Positions 26,451 to 32,823 of a stretch of 39,832 nt of DNA are shown here, piece after piece. Numbering within the stretch: the stretch's first letter is position 1; every line of letters starts with the position of its first letter. Both the position numbers and the translations under genes were made by a program. The DNA lies in IMG/VR virus record IMGVR_UViG_3300032116_000516, positions 1-39,832 of that record. One strand, 5' to 3'. The notes below the pieces were generated by a model that was given only the letters and a program-made list of their open reading frames with translations, made no database searches and was not told the DNA's origin. Source of the DNA: a virus.

Positions 26451-27152
26451 ATGGCACTACCTAAGATTGATCTACCGATATATGAGTTGAGACTTCCTTC
26501 TAATGACAAGATAGTTAAGTTTAGACCATTTACGGTAAAAGAAGAAAAGATACTGTTAACTGCCCAAGAAGCAAAAGATAGTACACAAATGATGAATGCG
26601 GTAAATCAGATCGTGAATAATTGCCTTATTGATTTTGATGCAGAAGATCTTGCAGTTTTTGACTTAGAATATATTCTCATTAACCTTAGATCAAAGTCCG
26701 TAGATAACGAAATAAAATTTGAGATAGAAGATCCTGATACGAAAGAAAAGATTAAGCTTTCGATGGAAATTTCAAATGTTAAAGTGATTAAAGATGAAAG
26801 ACACGTTAATAGAATTAAGATAGATGATACATATACATTATTTTTAAAGTATCCTTCTATAAGCATGTTTAAAGGTATGTTAAATGAAGAAGAGATAACC
26901 ACAAACTCTTCATTTGAGATTCTAATTTCTTGCATGGATAAGCTCGCGTCTGAGGACACGGTGTATAACTTTAAAGACTTTTCAAAGAAAGAAGTTGATG
27001 ATTTCGTTGAGAGCCTTCACAGTGACGTAGTGAAACAGATGAAAGAATTCTTTGACACTATTCCAAAGGTTCGTCATGAAATACCATACGTAAATTCCAA
27101 CGGTGACAAAAAGACATTTGTTGTAGAAGGAATTCAATCTTTTTTTATCTGA
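26451..27152 (+). CDS. 26: Baseplate hub assembly protein gp26
   Basis: The protein has 233 residues (T4 gp26 is 208). It matches the T4 baseplate (PF12322) pattern: PIYELRLPSNDKIVKFRPFTVKEEKILLTAQE, NQIVNNCL, DLEYILINLRSKSVDNEIKF and DDFVESLHSDVVKQMKEFFDTIPKVRHE. In T4, gp26 is an assembly factor for the central hub and is followed by gene 51. AAGGAG lies 8-9 bases before the ATG. The last codons before the stop form a T7 run (27140-27146), and a second small frame begins at the stop, discussed separately. By size and place it could be the counterpart of lambda gpG-type tail chaperones. Confidence 0.88.
   Translation: MALPKIDLPIYELRLPSNDKIVKFRPFTVKEEKILLTAQEAKDSTQMMNAVNQIVNNCLIDFDAEDLAVFDLEYILINLRSKSVDNEIKFEIEDPDTKEKIKLSMEISNVKVIKDERHVNRIKIDDTYTLFLKYPSISMFKGMLNEEEITTNSSFEILISCMDKLASEDTVYNFKDFSKKEVDDFVESLHSDVVKQMKEFFDTIPKVRHEIPYVNSNGDKKTFVVEGIQSFFI
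27140..27146 (+). promoter_or_regulatory. Candidate -1 ribosomal frameshift site (T TTT TTT)
   Basis: The heptamer is aligned with the gp26 frame as X XXY YYZ: TCT TTT TTT ATC TGA. A -1 slip would continue TAT CTG ATG into the downstream 55-residue ORF without meeting a stop. No clear downstream pseudoknot was found by eye. Confidence 0.6.
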
Positions 27153-27319
27153 TGTTGAGTCATACAAATCTCTATATGTATTACCAAAAAATATTCGGAA
27201 TGGCTCAACACCACAAGTATTCAATAACAGAAATTGAAAATATGATGCCTTATGAAAGAGATCTTTATTTCGACTTGCTGGTCGAATTTGTTAAGAAACA
27301 AGAGGAAAGCAGGAACTAA
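27152..27319 (+). CDS. 55-residue ORF in -1 frame after gp26 (gp51 position; possible gp26 extension)
   Basis: This ORF encodes MLSHTNLYMYYQKIFGMAQHHKYSITEIENMMPYERD..., 55 residues, rich in helix formers, ending three bases before the tape-measure-like ATG. Its ATG overlaps the gp26 stop (TGATG at 27150-27154). There is no Shine-Dalgarno at proper distance; the nearest purine run (agaagg) ends more than 20 bases upstream. It could be made by stop-start coupling or as a C-terminal extension of gp26 through the slippery site. The ENMMPYERDLY segment resembles the small T-type extensions of tail assembly chaperones that precede tape-measure genes in other phages. T4 has gene 51 here, but I cannot show homology. 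Confidence 0.65.
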   Translation: MLSHTNLYMYYQKIFGMAQHHKYSITEIENMMPYERDLYFDLLVEFVKKQEESRN

Positions 27320-27321
27320 AA

Positions 27322-29208
27322 ATGGCGGACGTAAACGACCTAGCTCAATTAATGGAATCTGTAGATAACCATGTTAAAGAACAGACTGGGATATTAGAAT
27401 CTATTTTGAAGCCTAGCGCTAGCAGATCTGCGTCATCTGAGGCTGGAATTTTTAAATCTATTATGGTATCTGTATATGATCAAATTGAAGCACAGACTAA
27501 GATATTGTCGTCTACGTATGATCAAATAAAACAACAGACCGGAATATTGGAAACAATGTTAAATCTGCAAGTAAGCGAAGCTGAAAAAGCAGAACAGAGA
27601 GACAAACTTGCCGCTGCTGATAGAAGTAGTAGAGAAAACCAAACTCCAGAACAGCCGACCCCCACCCCACCACCCGCCCCGCAGCCTCAATCTGATAACA
27701 CTCTTGCTGGCTTGTTAGGTGGATTGGCTGCACTCTTTGGTAAAAATATTCTAGGTAAATTTGCAGCACTTGCGGTCGGGGCTGCGGCTCTTGCTCTAAG
27801 TGTTGGGGCAACGATCGGTCTAATCAAAGGGCAACTAACAGCAATAAAAACTTACTTTAAAGCATTCGCCCCGGGTTTAGTAAAGATATTCGACGATTTT
27901 AAAGTAAGCTTATCTTCTAGAATATCTTCGATAGCGGCTGGGTTTAAGTCAATAGTTGACGACTTTAAGGTTAGGGCCGGGGTTGTAAGAGTTGCAGTAG
28001 ATGACGCGTTTAATAATTTCATTAAGAGTATAAAGGGTTTGTTTCCTGCCGGTTCGGCCGGTGGTTCTGGTTCAAAATTTGCAGCTTTAATATCATCCGT
28101 TGGAAAGACAATAGATATTCTTATTGAACCGTTTAGAACCGCTCTCACTACTTTAAAGGAATTGGCCGGTCCTCGTGGTGGGCCTGGAAAAATAGCTGGT
28201 ATTTTTAAGTCAATAACAGGATGGTTTGGATCTCTAGGATCGCAGATTGGAAAGATAGCTGGCGTTGTGGGAAAGATATTTGCCCCGATCGCAATCATTA
28301 TGACAGCGTTTGAAACGATTAAGGGTGCAATAGATGGTTACGCAGAAGGTGGTATACTCGGTGCCTTTGAGGGTGCGCTTTCTGGGTTCTTCACGTCGCT
28401 AATTGCAGCCCCGTTGGATCTGTTAAAGAACGTCGTTTCGTGGGTTGCTGGAGCTCTAGGATTTGAAAAAGCAGCGGAAGTTCTAGATTCGTTTAGCTTT
28501 ACTGATATATTTAAGCAGGTTATAGGATCTATATTTGATGGAGTTTCGTCTGCATTGAGCGTAGTCACGGATCTTTTCACGTTCACAGAAGAAGACATGA
28601 CTCTCTTTGGTGCCCTCGGTAAGTTGCAGGACTTCGTATTTGCACCAGTGAATATGGCAATAAACTTCGTTAAAGGACTATTCGGGTTTGACGAGTCGGA
28701 AGGCCCGCCGTTTAAGTTACAAGATTGGATAATGGAAAAGGTATACTCTATAATCGATTGGCTTGGAAGTTTATTTTCATGGGATGAAGATGAAACTTCT
28801 AGAGAACTCACTCCTAGAGAGTTAAATGCTAGAAGAAGCGGAAGAAATGTTGTTACTCCAGAATTCCAAGAAGATTTTGGATCTGGGCCACAGATGAGAA
28901 CTGGGACGAGAGGGTTTGTTAACTTTGGTGAAGGAACTCGTGCAACTCTACACGGCCTAGAAGCTGTCGTTCCAAGAAATACCGATGCTGGACAAATCTT
29001 AGCAAATAACTTTGATGATAGTTGGGGACTAAAACTTTCAGCTATTGAAACTCAAGCGGCTGCTACAAAACCAATCATTATCAATGCACCAAATAACAGT
29101 CAGACAAATGTTAATTCCAGAGGCGGCACCGCTTCTACTATAATAAACTCGTTTGGTGCGAGTAGATCTGACCTAGACGCTCTTTCAAGACCGGCTGGCG
29201 CAAATTAA
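27322..29208 (+). CDS. 29: Tape-measure-like baseplate hub protein (gp29-like)
   Basis: The protein has 628 residues (T4 gp29 is 590). The N-terminal 80 residues hold three repeats of the EQTGILE / AQTKILS / QQTGILE type, probably a coiled coil. A proline-rich linker follows (109-122, PEQPTPTPPPAP). Hydrophobic segments lie at about 127-170 and 340-385, typical of tape-measure proteins that later insert into or cross the membrane. The C-terminal part has GTRGFVNFGEGTRATLHGLEAVVP, a signature at the end of many myovirus tape measures and gp29 relatives. It should set tail length and sit inside the tube. An AGGA ribosome site lies 8 bases upstream. A strong terminator follows the stop. Confidence 0.82.
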   Translation: MADVNDLAQLMESVDNHVKEQTGILESILKPSASRSASSEAGIFKSIMVSVYDQIEAQTKILSSTYDQIKQQTGILETMLNLQVSEAEKAEQRDKLAAADRSSRENQTPEQPTPTPPPAPQPQSDNTLAGLLGGLAALFGKNILGKFAALAVGAAALALSVGATIGLIKGQLTAIKTYFKAFAPGLVKIFDDFKVSLSSRISSIAAGFKSIVDDFKVRAGVVRVAVDDAFNNFIKSIKGLFPAGSAGGSGSKFAALISSVGKTIDILIEPFRTALTTLKELAGPRGGPGKIAGIFKSITGWFGSLGSQIGKIAGVVGKIFAPIAIIMTAFETIKGAIDGYAEGGILGAFEGALSGFFTSLIAAPLDLLKNVVSWVAGALGFEKAAEVLDSFSFTDIFKQVIGSIFDGVSSALSVVTDLFTFTEEDMTLFGALGKLQDFVFAPVNMAINFVKGLFGFDESEGPPFKLQDWIMEKVYSIIDWLGSLFSWDEDETSRELTPRELNARRSGRNVVTPEFQEDFGSGPQMRTGTRGFVNFGEGTRATLHGLEAVVPRNTDAGQILANNFDDSWGLKLSAIETQAAATKPIIINAPNNSQTNVNSRGGTASTIINSFGASRSDLDALSRPAGAN

Positions 29209-29233
29209 AAAAGGGAGCTTTCGCTCCCTTTTT
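29207..29233. terminator. Bidirectional rho-independent terminator
   Basis: A run of six A, stem GGGAGC, loop TTTC, stem GCTCCC, then five T, lies in the 28-base gap between the convergent tape-measure-like gene and hsp20. Because the A and T runs flank the same stem, it can stop transcription from both sides. Confidence 0.93.
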
Positions 29234-29236
29234 CAT

Positions 29237-29689
29237 TCACTCTAGAAGAAGTTCTTTACTCTTTACAATTTGTATTTTCTTTGGTTTCTTTTCTTCAGGA
29301 ACCACATTGAGCAATTCAATCGTTAGCATACCTTTTTCTAGAGATACACCCTTTACCTCGATCGTATCGGCGAGAGTAAACTTACGAGTAAAGCTTCTTG
29401 CTGCAATTCCCTTATGTAGATAAGTTGTATTAGTACTGCCGGTGTCGACTACGTTTGCGCTAATCGTAAGGACTCCGTCGTGAACTTCGATATCAAAGTC
29501 CTCTTCTTTAAATCCTGCTACAGCTAGTTCAATAACGTAGGTGTCTTCACCAGTCTTAATTAGATTGTATGGTGGATAGTTTGATGCGTTGGATCTATTG
29601 ATTGTATCTATCTTATTTAAGATTGAGTCGAATCCAATAAAGAATGGATCGCTAAGTAGATCGTTTGTACTAAACTTACGTGTGTTCAT
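29237..29689 (-). CDS. hsp20: Small heat-shock protein Hsp20 (alpha-crystallin family)
   Basis: The protein has 150 residues with an alpha-crystallin domain at about 38-135: YPPYNLIKTGEDTYVIELAVAGFKEEDFDIEVHDGVLTISA, then SFTRKFTLADTIEVKGVSLEKGMLTIEL, which holds the GxL-type motif. The C-terminal KKPKKIQIVK stretch can supply an IxI/V anchor (IQIV). Small heat-shock proteins hold unfolding proteins; phage copies are common in cyanophage-type T4 relatives and may protect virion proteins during assembly. AAAGGAG lies ahead of the ATG. The gene has its own late promoter box about 90 bases upstream and a terminator at the end, so it is likely a single-gene late unit. Confidence 0.95.
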   Translation of the reverse strand: MNTRKFSTNDLLSDPFFIGFDSILNKIDTINRSNASNYPPYNLIKTGEDTYVIELAVAGFKEEDFDIEVHDGVLTISANVVDTGSTNTTYLHKGIAARSFTRKFTLADTIEVKGVSLEKGMLTIELLNVVPEEKKPKKIQIVKSKELLLE

Positions 29690-29743
29690 TTGTTTCTCCT
29701 TTATTAAGCGAGTTTTATTCTAACCGTCATCTGACCGGTTTGC

Positions 29744-29775
29744 AAAAAGTGGAGACCCATTTGGCGCCTCCACTT
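29744..29775 (-). terminator. Minus-strand terminator hairpin upstream of hsp20
   Basis: The stem pairs 29747-29754 (AAGTGGAG) with 29768-29775 (CTCCACTT) and is followed on the minus strand by TTTTT. It would end transcripts coming from the dUTPase and 73-residue genes before hsp20. Confidence 0.75.
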
Positions 29776-29776
29776 C

Positions 29777-29784
29777 TATTTATA
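29777..29784 (-). promoter_or_regulatory. T4-type late promoter box TATAAATA for hsp20
   Basis: Exact consensus just upstream of the terminator hairpin. Expected RNA start near 29771 falls inside the first arm of that hairpin, so RNA from this promoter would lack the full stem. Confidence 0.75.
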
Positions 29785-29796
29785 TTTACTTGCCGC

Positions 29797-29867
29797 CTGT
29801 CTTCTTTTCAGACAGACTTCTTAAGTAAGAATGATCCGGATCTAACATGTGTTAGTCCTTCTTACTT
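29797..29867 (-). other. Two hairpins after the 73-residue gene
   Basis: CTGTCT/AGACAG pairs 29797-29802 with 29810-29815. AAGTAAGAA/TTCTTACTT pairs 29823-29831 with 29859-29867 and encloses CTAAC/GTTAG and the palindrome ATCCGGAT; this larger stem includes the stop codon of the 73-residue gene. They may protect mRNA 3' ends or assist termination. The 162-base gap 29690-29851 holds these, the terminator and the late promoter, and no gene. Confidence 0.5.
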
Positions 29868-30073
29868 ACGAAAGAGTACATTTCTTTTGCTTTTTCCATG
29901 AGTTCATCCATGGAGTACATCTTATAATGCTCTTTCATTTCTTCGGCGGTCTTCTTGCCTTGATCCATCATCTTTTCGGCAAACTGAACGTTCATATGGT
30001 ACTGCTGATCCATATACTCTTTTGCGAGCTGAAGCATTTCGGCACGGATCTCGAATGGGTTCTTAGTAGTCAT
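29852..30073 (-). CDS. Conserved small T4-like protein (73 residues)
   Basis: MTTKNPFEIRAEMLQLAKEYMDQQYHMNVQFAEKMMDQGKK... is highly charged, Met- and Gln-rich, and almost entirely helical by composition. The FEIR-EMLQLAKEYMDQQ start is a pattern I associate with small conserved proteins of cyanophage-type T4 phages, but no function is known to me. A strong AGGAGA site lies 6 bases before the ATG, within a 19-base leader also found before gp44. It follows the dUTPase-like gene after a 53-base gap. The structural look (amphipathic helices) would allow a binding or scaffold role. Confidence 0.7.
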   Translation of the reverse strand: MTTKNPFEIRAEMLQLAKEYMDQQYHMNVQFAEKMMDQGKKTAEEMKEHYKMYSMDELMEKAKEMYSFVSKKD

Positions 30074-30079
30074 TGGTTT

Positions 30080-30098
30080 TCTCCTGTGTGTTGTGTAA
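30080..30098 (-). promoter_or_regulatory. Shared leader TTACACAACACACAGGAGA (copy 1)
   Basis: 19-base element containing the ribosome site, 6 bases before the ATG of the 73-residue protein. It matches the leader of gp44 (32602-32620) at 18 of 19 bases. Confidence 0.65.
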
Positions 30099-30101
30099 TG
30101 T

Positions 30102-30113
30102 GGGTTATAACCC
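30102..30113. other. 12-base perfect palindrome GGGTTATAACCC
   Basis: It lies in the gap between the dUTPase-like gene and the 73-residue gene, just upstream of leader copy 1. It could be a dyad protein site or a tight hairpin; the stretch has no T run on either side, so it does not look like a terminator. Confidence 0.4.
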
Positions 30114-30126
30114 GGTTCTTTCCGTC

Positions 30127-30588
30127 TTACGACGGTCTTTCACTAGTCTCTGTAATATCATAGACCAGTGCTTGCTCAAGCATACCTAGAGCAATACTTT
30201 CGCCGTCATTAATAATGGCAGGCGTATCTGATATATTATGCAGAGTCACAAAAGCTTCTCCGCTGTGTGGATTAATAATTCCAGTTCCGTCAACGATAAC
30301 GAGACCCTTCTTTAAGGTAACGTTAGCCGTCGACATTAATCTTAGTATATGACCTTCAGGGATGTCAAAGATCAACCCAGTTGGTATTGCAAATCTCTGA
30401 GCTGGGTATATCTGTACGCATACATTACCGCTAATAACACGTACAGGAACAAAGTTTTCTTTATTTACGCTATTGTGATACGAAACTTTAGAACCAAGAT
30501 CGAAACACGCTTTAATATCAAACTGGCCTGGTCTATCAGAAGTTGGCGTTGGTATCTCTGCTCTTTTGTTTAGACGAAAAACATTCAT
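30127..30588 (-). CDS. dUTPase-fold protein with degenerate active-site motifs
   Basis: The protein has 153 residues. The fold is recognisable from RAEIPTPTSDRPGQFDIKACFD (motif 1, normally AGxDLxA), IYPAQRFAIPTGLIFDIPEGHILRLMSTANVTLKKGL (motif 2 region, normally RSG), GTGIINPHSGEAFVTLHNIS (motif 3 region) and INDGESIALGML (motif 4). The catalytic Asp of motif 3 (IDxDY) and the RSG Arg appear to be replaced (INPHSG and LMSTAN), and the C-terminal glycine-rich motif 5 is absent. In active enzymes this fold hydrolyses dUTP to dUMP. Here activity or substrate may differ. GAAGG lies ahead of the ATG, and it is 17 bases downstream of regA. Confidence 0.72.
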   Translation of the reverse strand: MNVFRLNKRAEIPTPTSDRPGQFDIKACFDLGSKVSYHNSVNKENFVPVRVISGNVCVQIYPAQRFAIPTGLIFDIPEGHILRLMSTANVTLKKGLVIVDGTGIINPHSGEAFVTLHNISDTPAIINDGESIALGMLEQALVYDITETSERPS

Positions 30589-30605
30589 AGTATAATTTCC
30601 TTCAA

Positions 30606-31010
30606 TTACTTCTTTTTTCCGATATTGTATTTAGGTTCTAAGATCCATTCGTCCTTTTCTTTGTGTGATATGATCTTTATCTGACTGAGTGGTGCGACTG
30701 GGTCTTCAGACTTTGAAGGATCAACAATCTTTAATAGATCCCACTCTTCTAAAAGATTAATCACAGTGTTTCTTCTAGCTCTATCCTCGTCCGCGAATGT
30801 ATTTTCTTTACCATCCAAAATGAATAGTTCTTTGAAGTGAAGAATCGCGTAGTGTCCCTGCTTATGTAGAATATGGCACGATTGATACAACTTCTTTTCC
30901 TTTTTCGAGGATATACCAATACGTGTTAACGTTTCTTTTATCTTAAGAAAGTTATCAGGATTTGGTAGCGTTATTTCTACGCCGATCCCTCGGAATAAGT
31001 CTTTCTCCAT
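30606..31010 (-). CDS. regA: Translational repressor RegA
   Basis: The protein has 134 residues from ATG 31010 (T4 RegA is 122). The T4 signature is strong: VEITLPNPDNFLKIKETLTRIGISSKKEKKLYQSCHILHKQGHYAILHFKELF, then RRNTVINLLEEWDLLKIV and a DEWILEPKYNIG end. RegA binds ribosome-start regions of phage early mRNAs, including its own, and lowers translation. A longer frame reaches 31103 but overlaps gp62; ATG 31010 is preferred because AAGGTGA precedes it and it aligns with known RegA starts. It stands downstream of gp45-44-62 as in T4. A late promoter box lies about 60 bases upstream. Confidence 0.95.
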   Translation of the reverse strand: MEKDLFRGIGVEITLPNPDNFLKIKETLTRIGISSKKEKKLYQSCHILHKQGHYAILHFKELFILDGKENTFADEDRARRNTVINLLEEWDLLKIVDPSKSEDPVAPLSQIKIISHKEKDEWILEPKYNIGKKK

Positions 31011-31068
31011 GATGAGTTCACCTTTATAGTTATTATTATTGCGATGATGCTCATAAAAGCCATCCGAG

Positions 31069-31076
31069 TATTTATA
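31069..31076 (-). promoter_or_regulatory. T4-type late promoter box TATAAATA ahead of regA
   Basis: Exact consensus in the 67-base gap between gp62 (stop 31078) and regA. It would give a 5' leader of about 50 bases and allow late, clamp-loader-independent transcription of regA and the dUTPase-like gene. Confidence 0.65.
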
Positions 31077-31077
31077 C

Positions 31078-31473
31078 TTATCCGCCTTTCTGGAATTTGT
31101 CACGCAGACGCTTCAAGTCTTCTTCAGTCAGTACCTTAAGATACATCTTTGCTACCGTTCTGTTCACAGAGTAGTATTCCTGTATCATATCGAGGTCTGT
31201 ATTCTTCTGTTCCTTTAGCCAAGGAGAGAACCTGTTCCTTGATCTCAGGACACCGAGATAGTAGCGATACTGAGCGTCTTTAAAAAGATGGTGACGCATG
31301 TTCATTTCGTTCGCATGAAGTATGCTATCCTCGAAGGCAGCGAACGCTCGATTTGTAATGAACGGAATGTATTGCTTCTCAGTTTGCTCAGGAAAGTCAG
31401 AACCACGAATTAGATCCTTCTTACTGTGCGACGCAGACTTTACAAAGTCAAATGGTTTTAAATCTTGAGTCAT
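31078..31473 (-). CDS. 62: Sliding-clamp loader small subunit gp62
   Basis: The protein has 131 residues, shorter than T4 gp62 (187). Signature: LKPFDFVKSASHSKKDLI, EKQYIPFITNRAFAAFEDSILHANEMNMRHHLFKDAQYRYYLGVL. With four gp44 subunits, gp62 forms the ATP-driven loader that opens gp45 around DNA. The ATG lies 26 bases inside the small CxxC gene upstream, so translation is likely coupled. C-terminal part (YYSVNRTVAKMYLKVLTEEDLKRL) is helical, as in the family. Confidence 0.93.
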   Translation of the reverse strand: MTQDLKPFDFVKSASHSKKDLIRGSDFPEQTEKQYIPFITNRAFAAFEDSILHANEMNMRHHLFKDAQYRYYLGVLRSRNRFSPWLKEQKNTDLDMIQEYYSVNRTVAKMYLKVLTEEDLKRLRDKFQKGG

Positions 31474-31645
31474 ATAGCTCTTCTTTCATATCTGCAAGTT
31501 CGTCAAATGTTTTAGAGCACACGCCGCACATCTTTGCAGTATGCACTCCTTCTGCGGATGAGTATTGAAGTGTAAACGTGTTGTCTGCACTCAAGGTAAC
31601 TTGACAAAAGAAACACGTCTCAGGTTTCTTTGAAAAGAACTTCAT
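31448..31645 (-). CDS. Small protein with paired CxxC motifs between gp44 and gp62
   Basis: The protein has 65 residues: CFFC at about 11-14 and CGVC at 40-43, spaced 25 residues apart, look like a zinc ribbon. It overlaps gp44 by 4 bases (ATGA, 31642-31645) and gp62 by 26 bases, so it is tightly inserted in the clamp-loader operon. In T4, genes 44 and 62 adjoin directly. The function is unknown; a role in loader assembly, DNA binding or transcription could be imagined. The C-terminal third is acidic and helical (FDELADMKEELYD). Confidence 0.72.
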   Translation of the reverse strand: MKFFSKKPETCFFCQVTLSADNTFTLQYSSAEGVHTAKMCGVCSKTFDELADMKEELYDSRFKTI

Positions 31646-32595
31646 TTATAGGTTGACTCGAACATAACTTCAGTCAGGAACGCAACCAAGTTAACCTCTG
31701 GGTCTGCCACAAAGTGAGACTTATACATATAGTCAGCAAGAGTAACGATAAAGCCAGGAAGACTCTTAAGCTCAACCTTTTCAGCAGCAGCATCGTAGAT
31801 AGTACGGAACATTTCGTTCGAGTCTTGATCACTGTTATCGAGACACCACTTACGCATCTCGGTGAAGTTCTTTTCCTTCAGCATAACAAAAAGTTTGTCA
31901 ACAGTCTCTTGCTTGATGTCAGTAAAGATACCTTCATCAATACGTCCGGATGCAGCATACGACTGCAGTTCATTGAGAACTCTACGAAAATCTGGGAAGT
32001 ACCGCTCGATGATTTTCGCTACGACAGTCTTATCGTGATCAATGTTTTCGGCTGTCAGGATGGCAAGAACACGTTTATAGAACTGAGCAGCCATCTTTGG
32101 GCGATCCGACTTTTCAATCGTAAAGTCCACTTCAGAAAGTCGAGAACGCAGAGGTTCGATAATACGGTTCTTAAAGTTACAAGTAAAGATGAAACCGCAG
32201 TTCTTGGAGTATTCTTCGATGAAGTTACGAAGAGCAGGCTGAACGTTAGCTGCATTGAGATAGTCAGCCTCGTCAAGGATGACGTATTTACGGCCACCGC
32301 TAAACGAGACTGACGAAGCAAACGTCGAGATTTCATAACGAAGAGTGTCAAGATTGACGTTAAGAGAACCGTTCTTAACGATGTAATCGCAGCCGAGCTC
32401 ATTGAGCATAGCTTTTGCGATGGTTGTCTTTCCCATACCTGGACCACCTGTCAGCAGTAGGTTTGGAATGGAACTATCGGATACGAACTTCTTAAACGTA
32501 TCCTTAGTCTTTTGTGGTAGGATCGTATCCTCGATTAAACGAGGACGATATTTTTCGACCCAAAGTACTTCGTCAATCTTTGCGTCAAGCGCCAT
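31642..32595 (-). CDS. 44: Sliding-clamp loader ATPase gp44
   Basis: The protein has 317 residues (T4 gp44 is 319). AAA+ motifs: EKYRPRLIEDTILP at the start, Walker A GGPGMGKTT at 50-58, Walker B VILDEAD at 105-111, sensor 1 FTCNFKNRI at 137-145, and LRSRLS at 149-154 in place of the usual SRC/arginine-finger motif. It hydrolyses ATP to load gp45. The leader holds the shared 19-base element and AGGAGA. The next gene overlaps its stop by 4 bases. Confidence 0.96.
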   Translation of the reverse strand: MALDAKIDEVLWVEKYRPRLIEDTILPQKTKDTFKKFVSDSSIPNLLLTGGPGMGKTTIAKAMLNELGCDYIVKNGSLNVNLDTLRYEISTFASSVSFSGGRKYVILDEADYLNAANVQPALRNFIEEYSKNCGFIFTCNFKNRIIEPLRSRLSEVDFTIEKSDRPKMAAQFYKRVLAILTAENIDHDKTVVAKIIERYFPDFRRVLNELQSYAASGRIDEGIFTDIKQETVDKLFVMLKEKNFTEMRKWCLDNSDQDSNEMFRTIYDAAAEKVELKSLPGFIVTLADYMYKSHFVADPEVNLVAFLTEVMFESTYK

Positions 32596-32601
32596 TATGT
32601 A

Positions 32602-32620
32602 TCTCCTGTGTGTCGTGTAA
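32602..32620 (-). promoter_or_regulatory. Shared leader TTACACGACACACAGGAGA (copy 2)
   Basis: 19-base element 6 bases before the gp44 ATG, with the same distance to the start codon as copy 1 before the 73-residue protein. Confidence 0.65.
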
Positions 32621-32631
32621 AGAATAAGAAG

Positions 32632-32823
32632 TTATTCAGCTTCTTTAGCTGGTTCTTTTGGTTCCGGCGCTTTGTTTTGTTCAACAAACGTCGCGAACTT
32701 GTCTCTAATAGATCCAACTACAGTAAGTTCAGATCCTTCAACTGCGCCTCTTTTAACGCAGATATCGATAATAGAAACAGCAGTAGCGATATCCTGTAGA
32801 GTAATGTTTACTTTTTCAGACAT
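32632..32823 (-). CDS. Small conserved protein between gp45 and gp44
   Basis: The protein has 63 residues: a helical N-terminal part (NITLQDIATAVSIIDICVKRGAVEGSELTVVGSIRDKFATFVEQ) and an acidic Pro/Glu-rich tail (KAPEPKEPAKEAE). It starts within the gp45 stop (TAATG at 32821-32825). I associate this ITLQDI...RGA..GSEL.VVG..RDKF pattern with small proteins next to the clamp genes of marine T4-like phages. Function is unknown; coupling to gp45 suggests a replication or late-transcription partner. Confidence 0.75.
   Translation of the reverse strand: MSEKVNITLQDIATAVSIIDICVKRGAVEGSELTVVGSIRDKFATFVEQNKAPEPKEPAKEAE

Noticed and set aside
27652-27690. C-rich tract in the tape-measure-like gene as a possible structured DNA element
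   Set aside because: It simply encodes the proline-rich linker PTPTPPPAP.
31011-31103. N-terminal extension of RegA by 31 residues
   Set aside because: It lies over the gp62 end and the late promoter, and ATG 31010 has a ribosome site and matches known RegA starts.
31714-32313. Long plus-strand open frame of 199 codons opposite gp44
   Set aside because: Antisense to a strongly conserved AAA+ gene, no ribosome site and no recognisable protein pattern.
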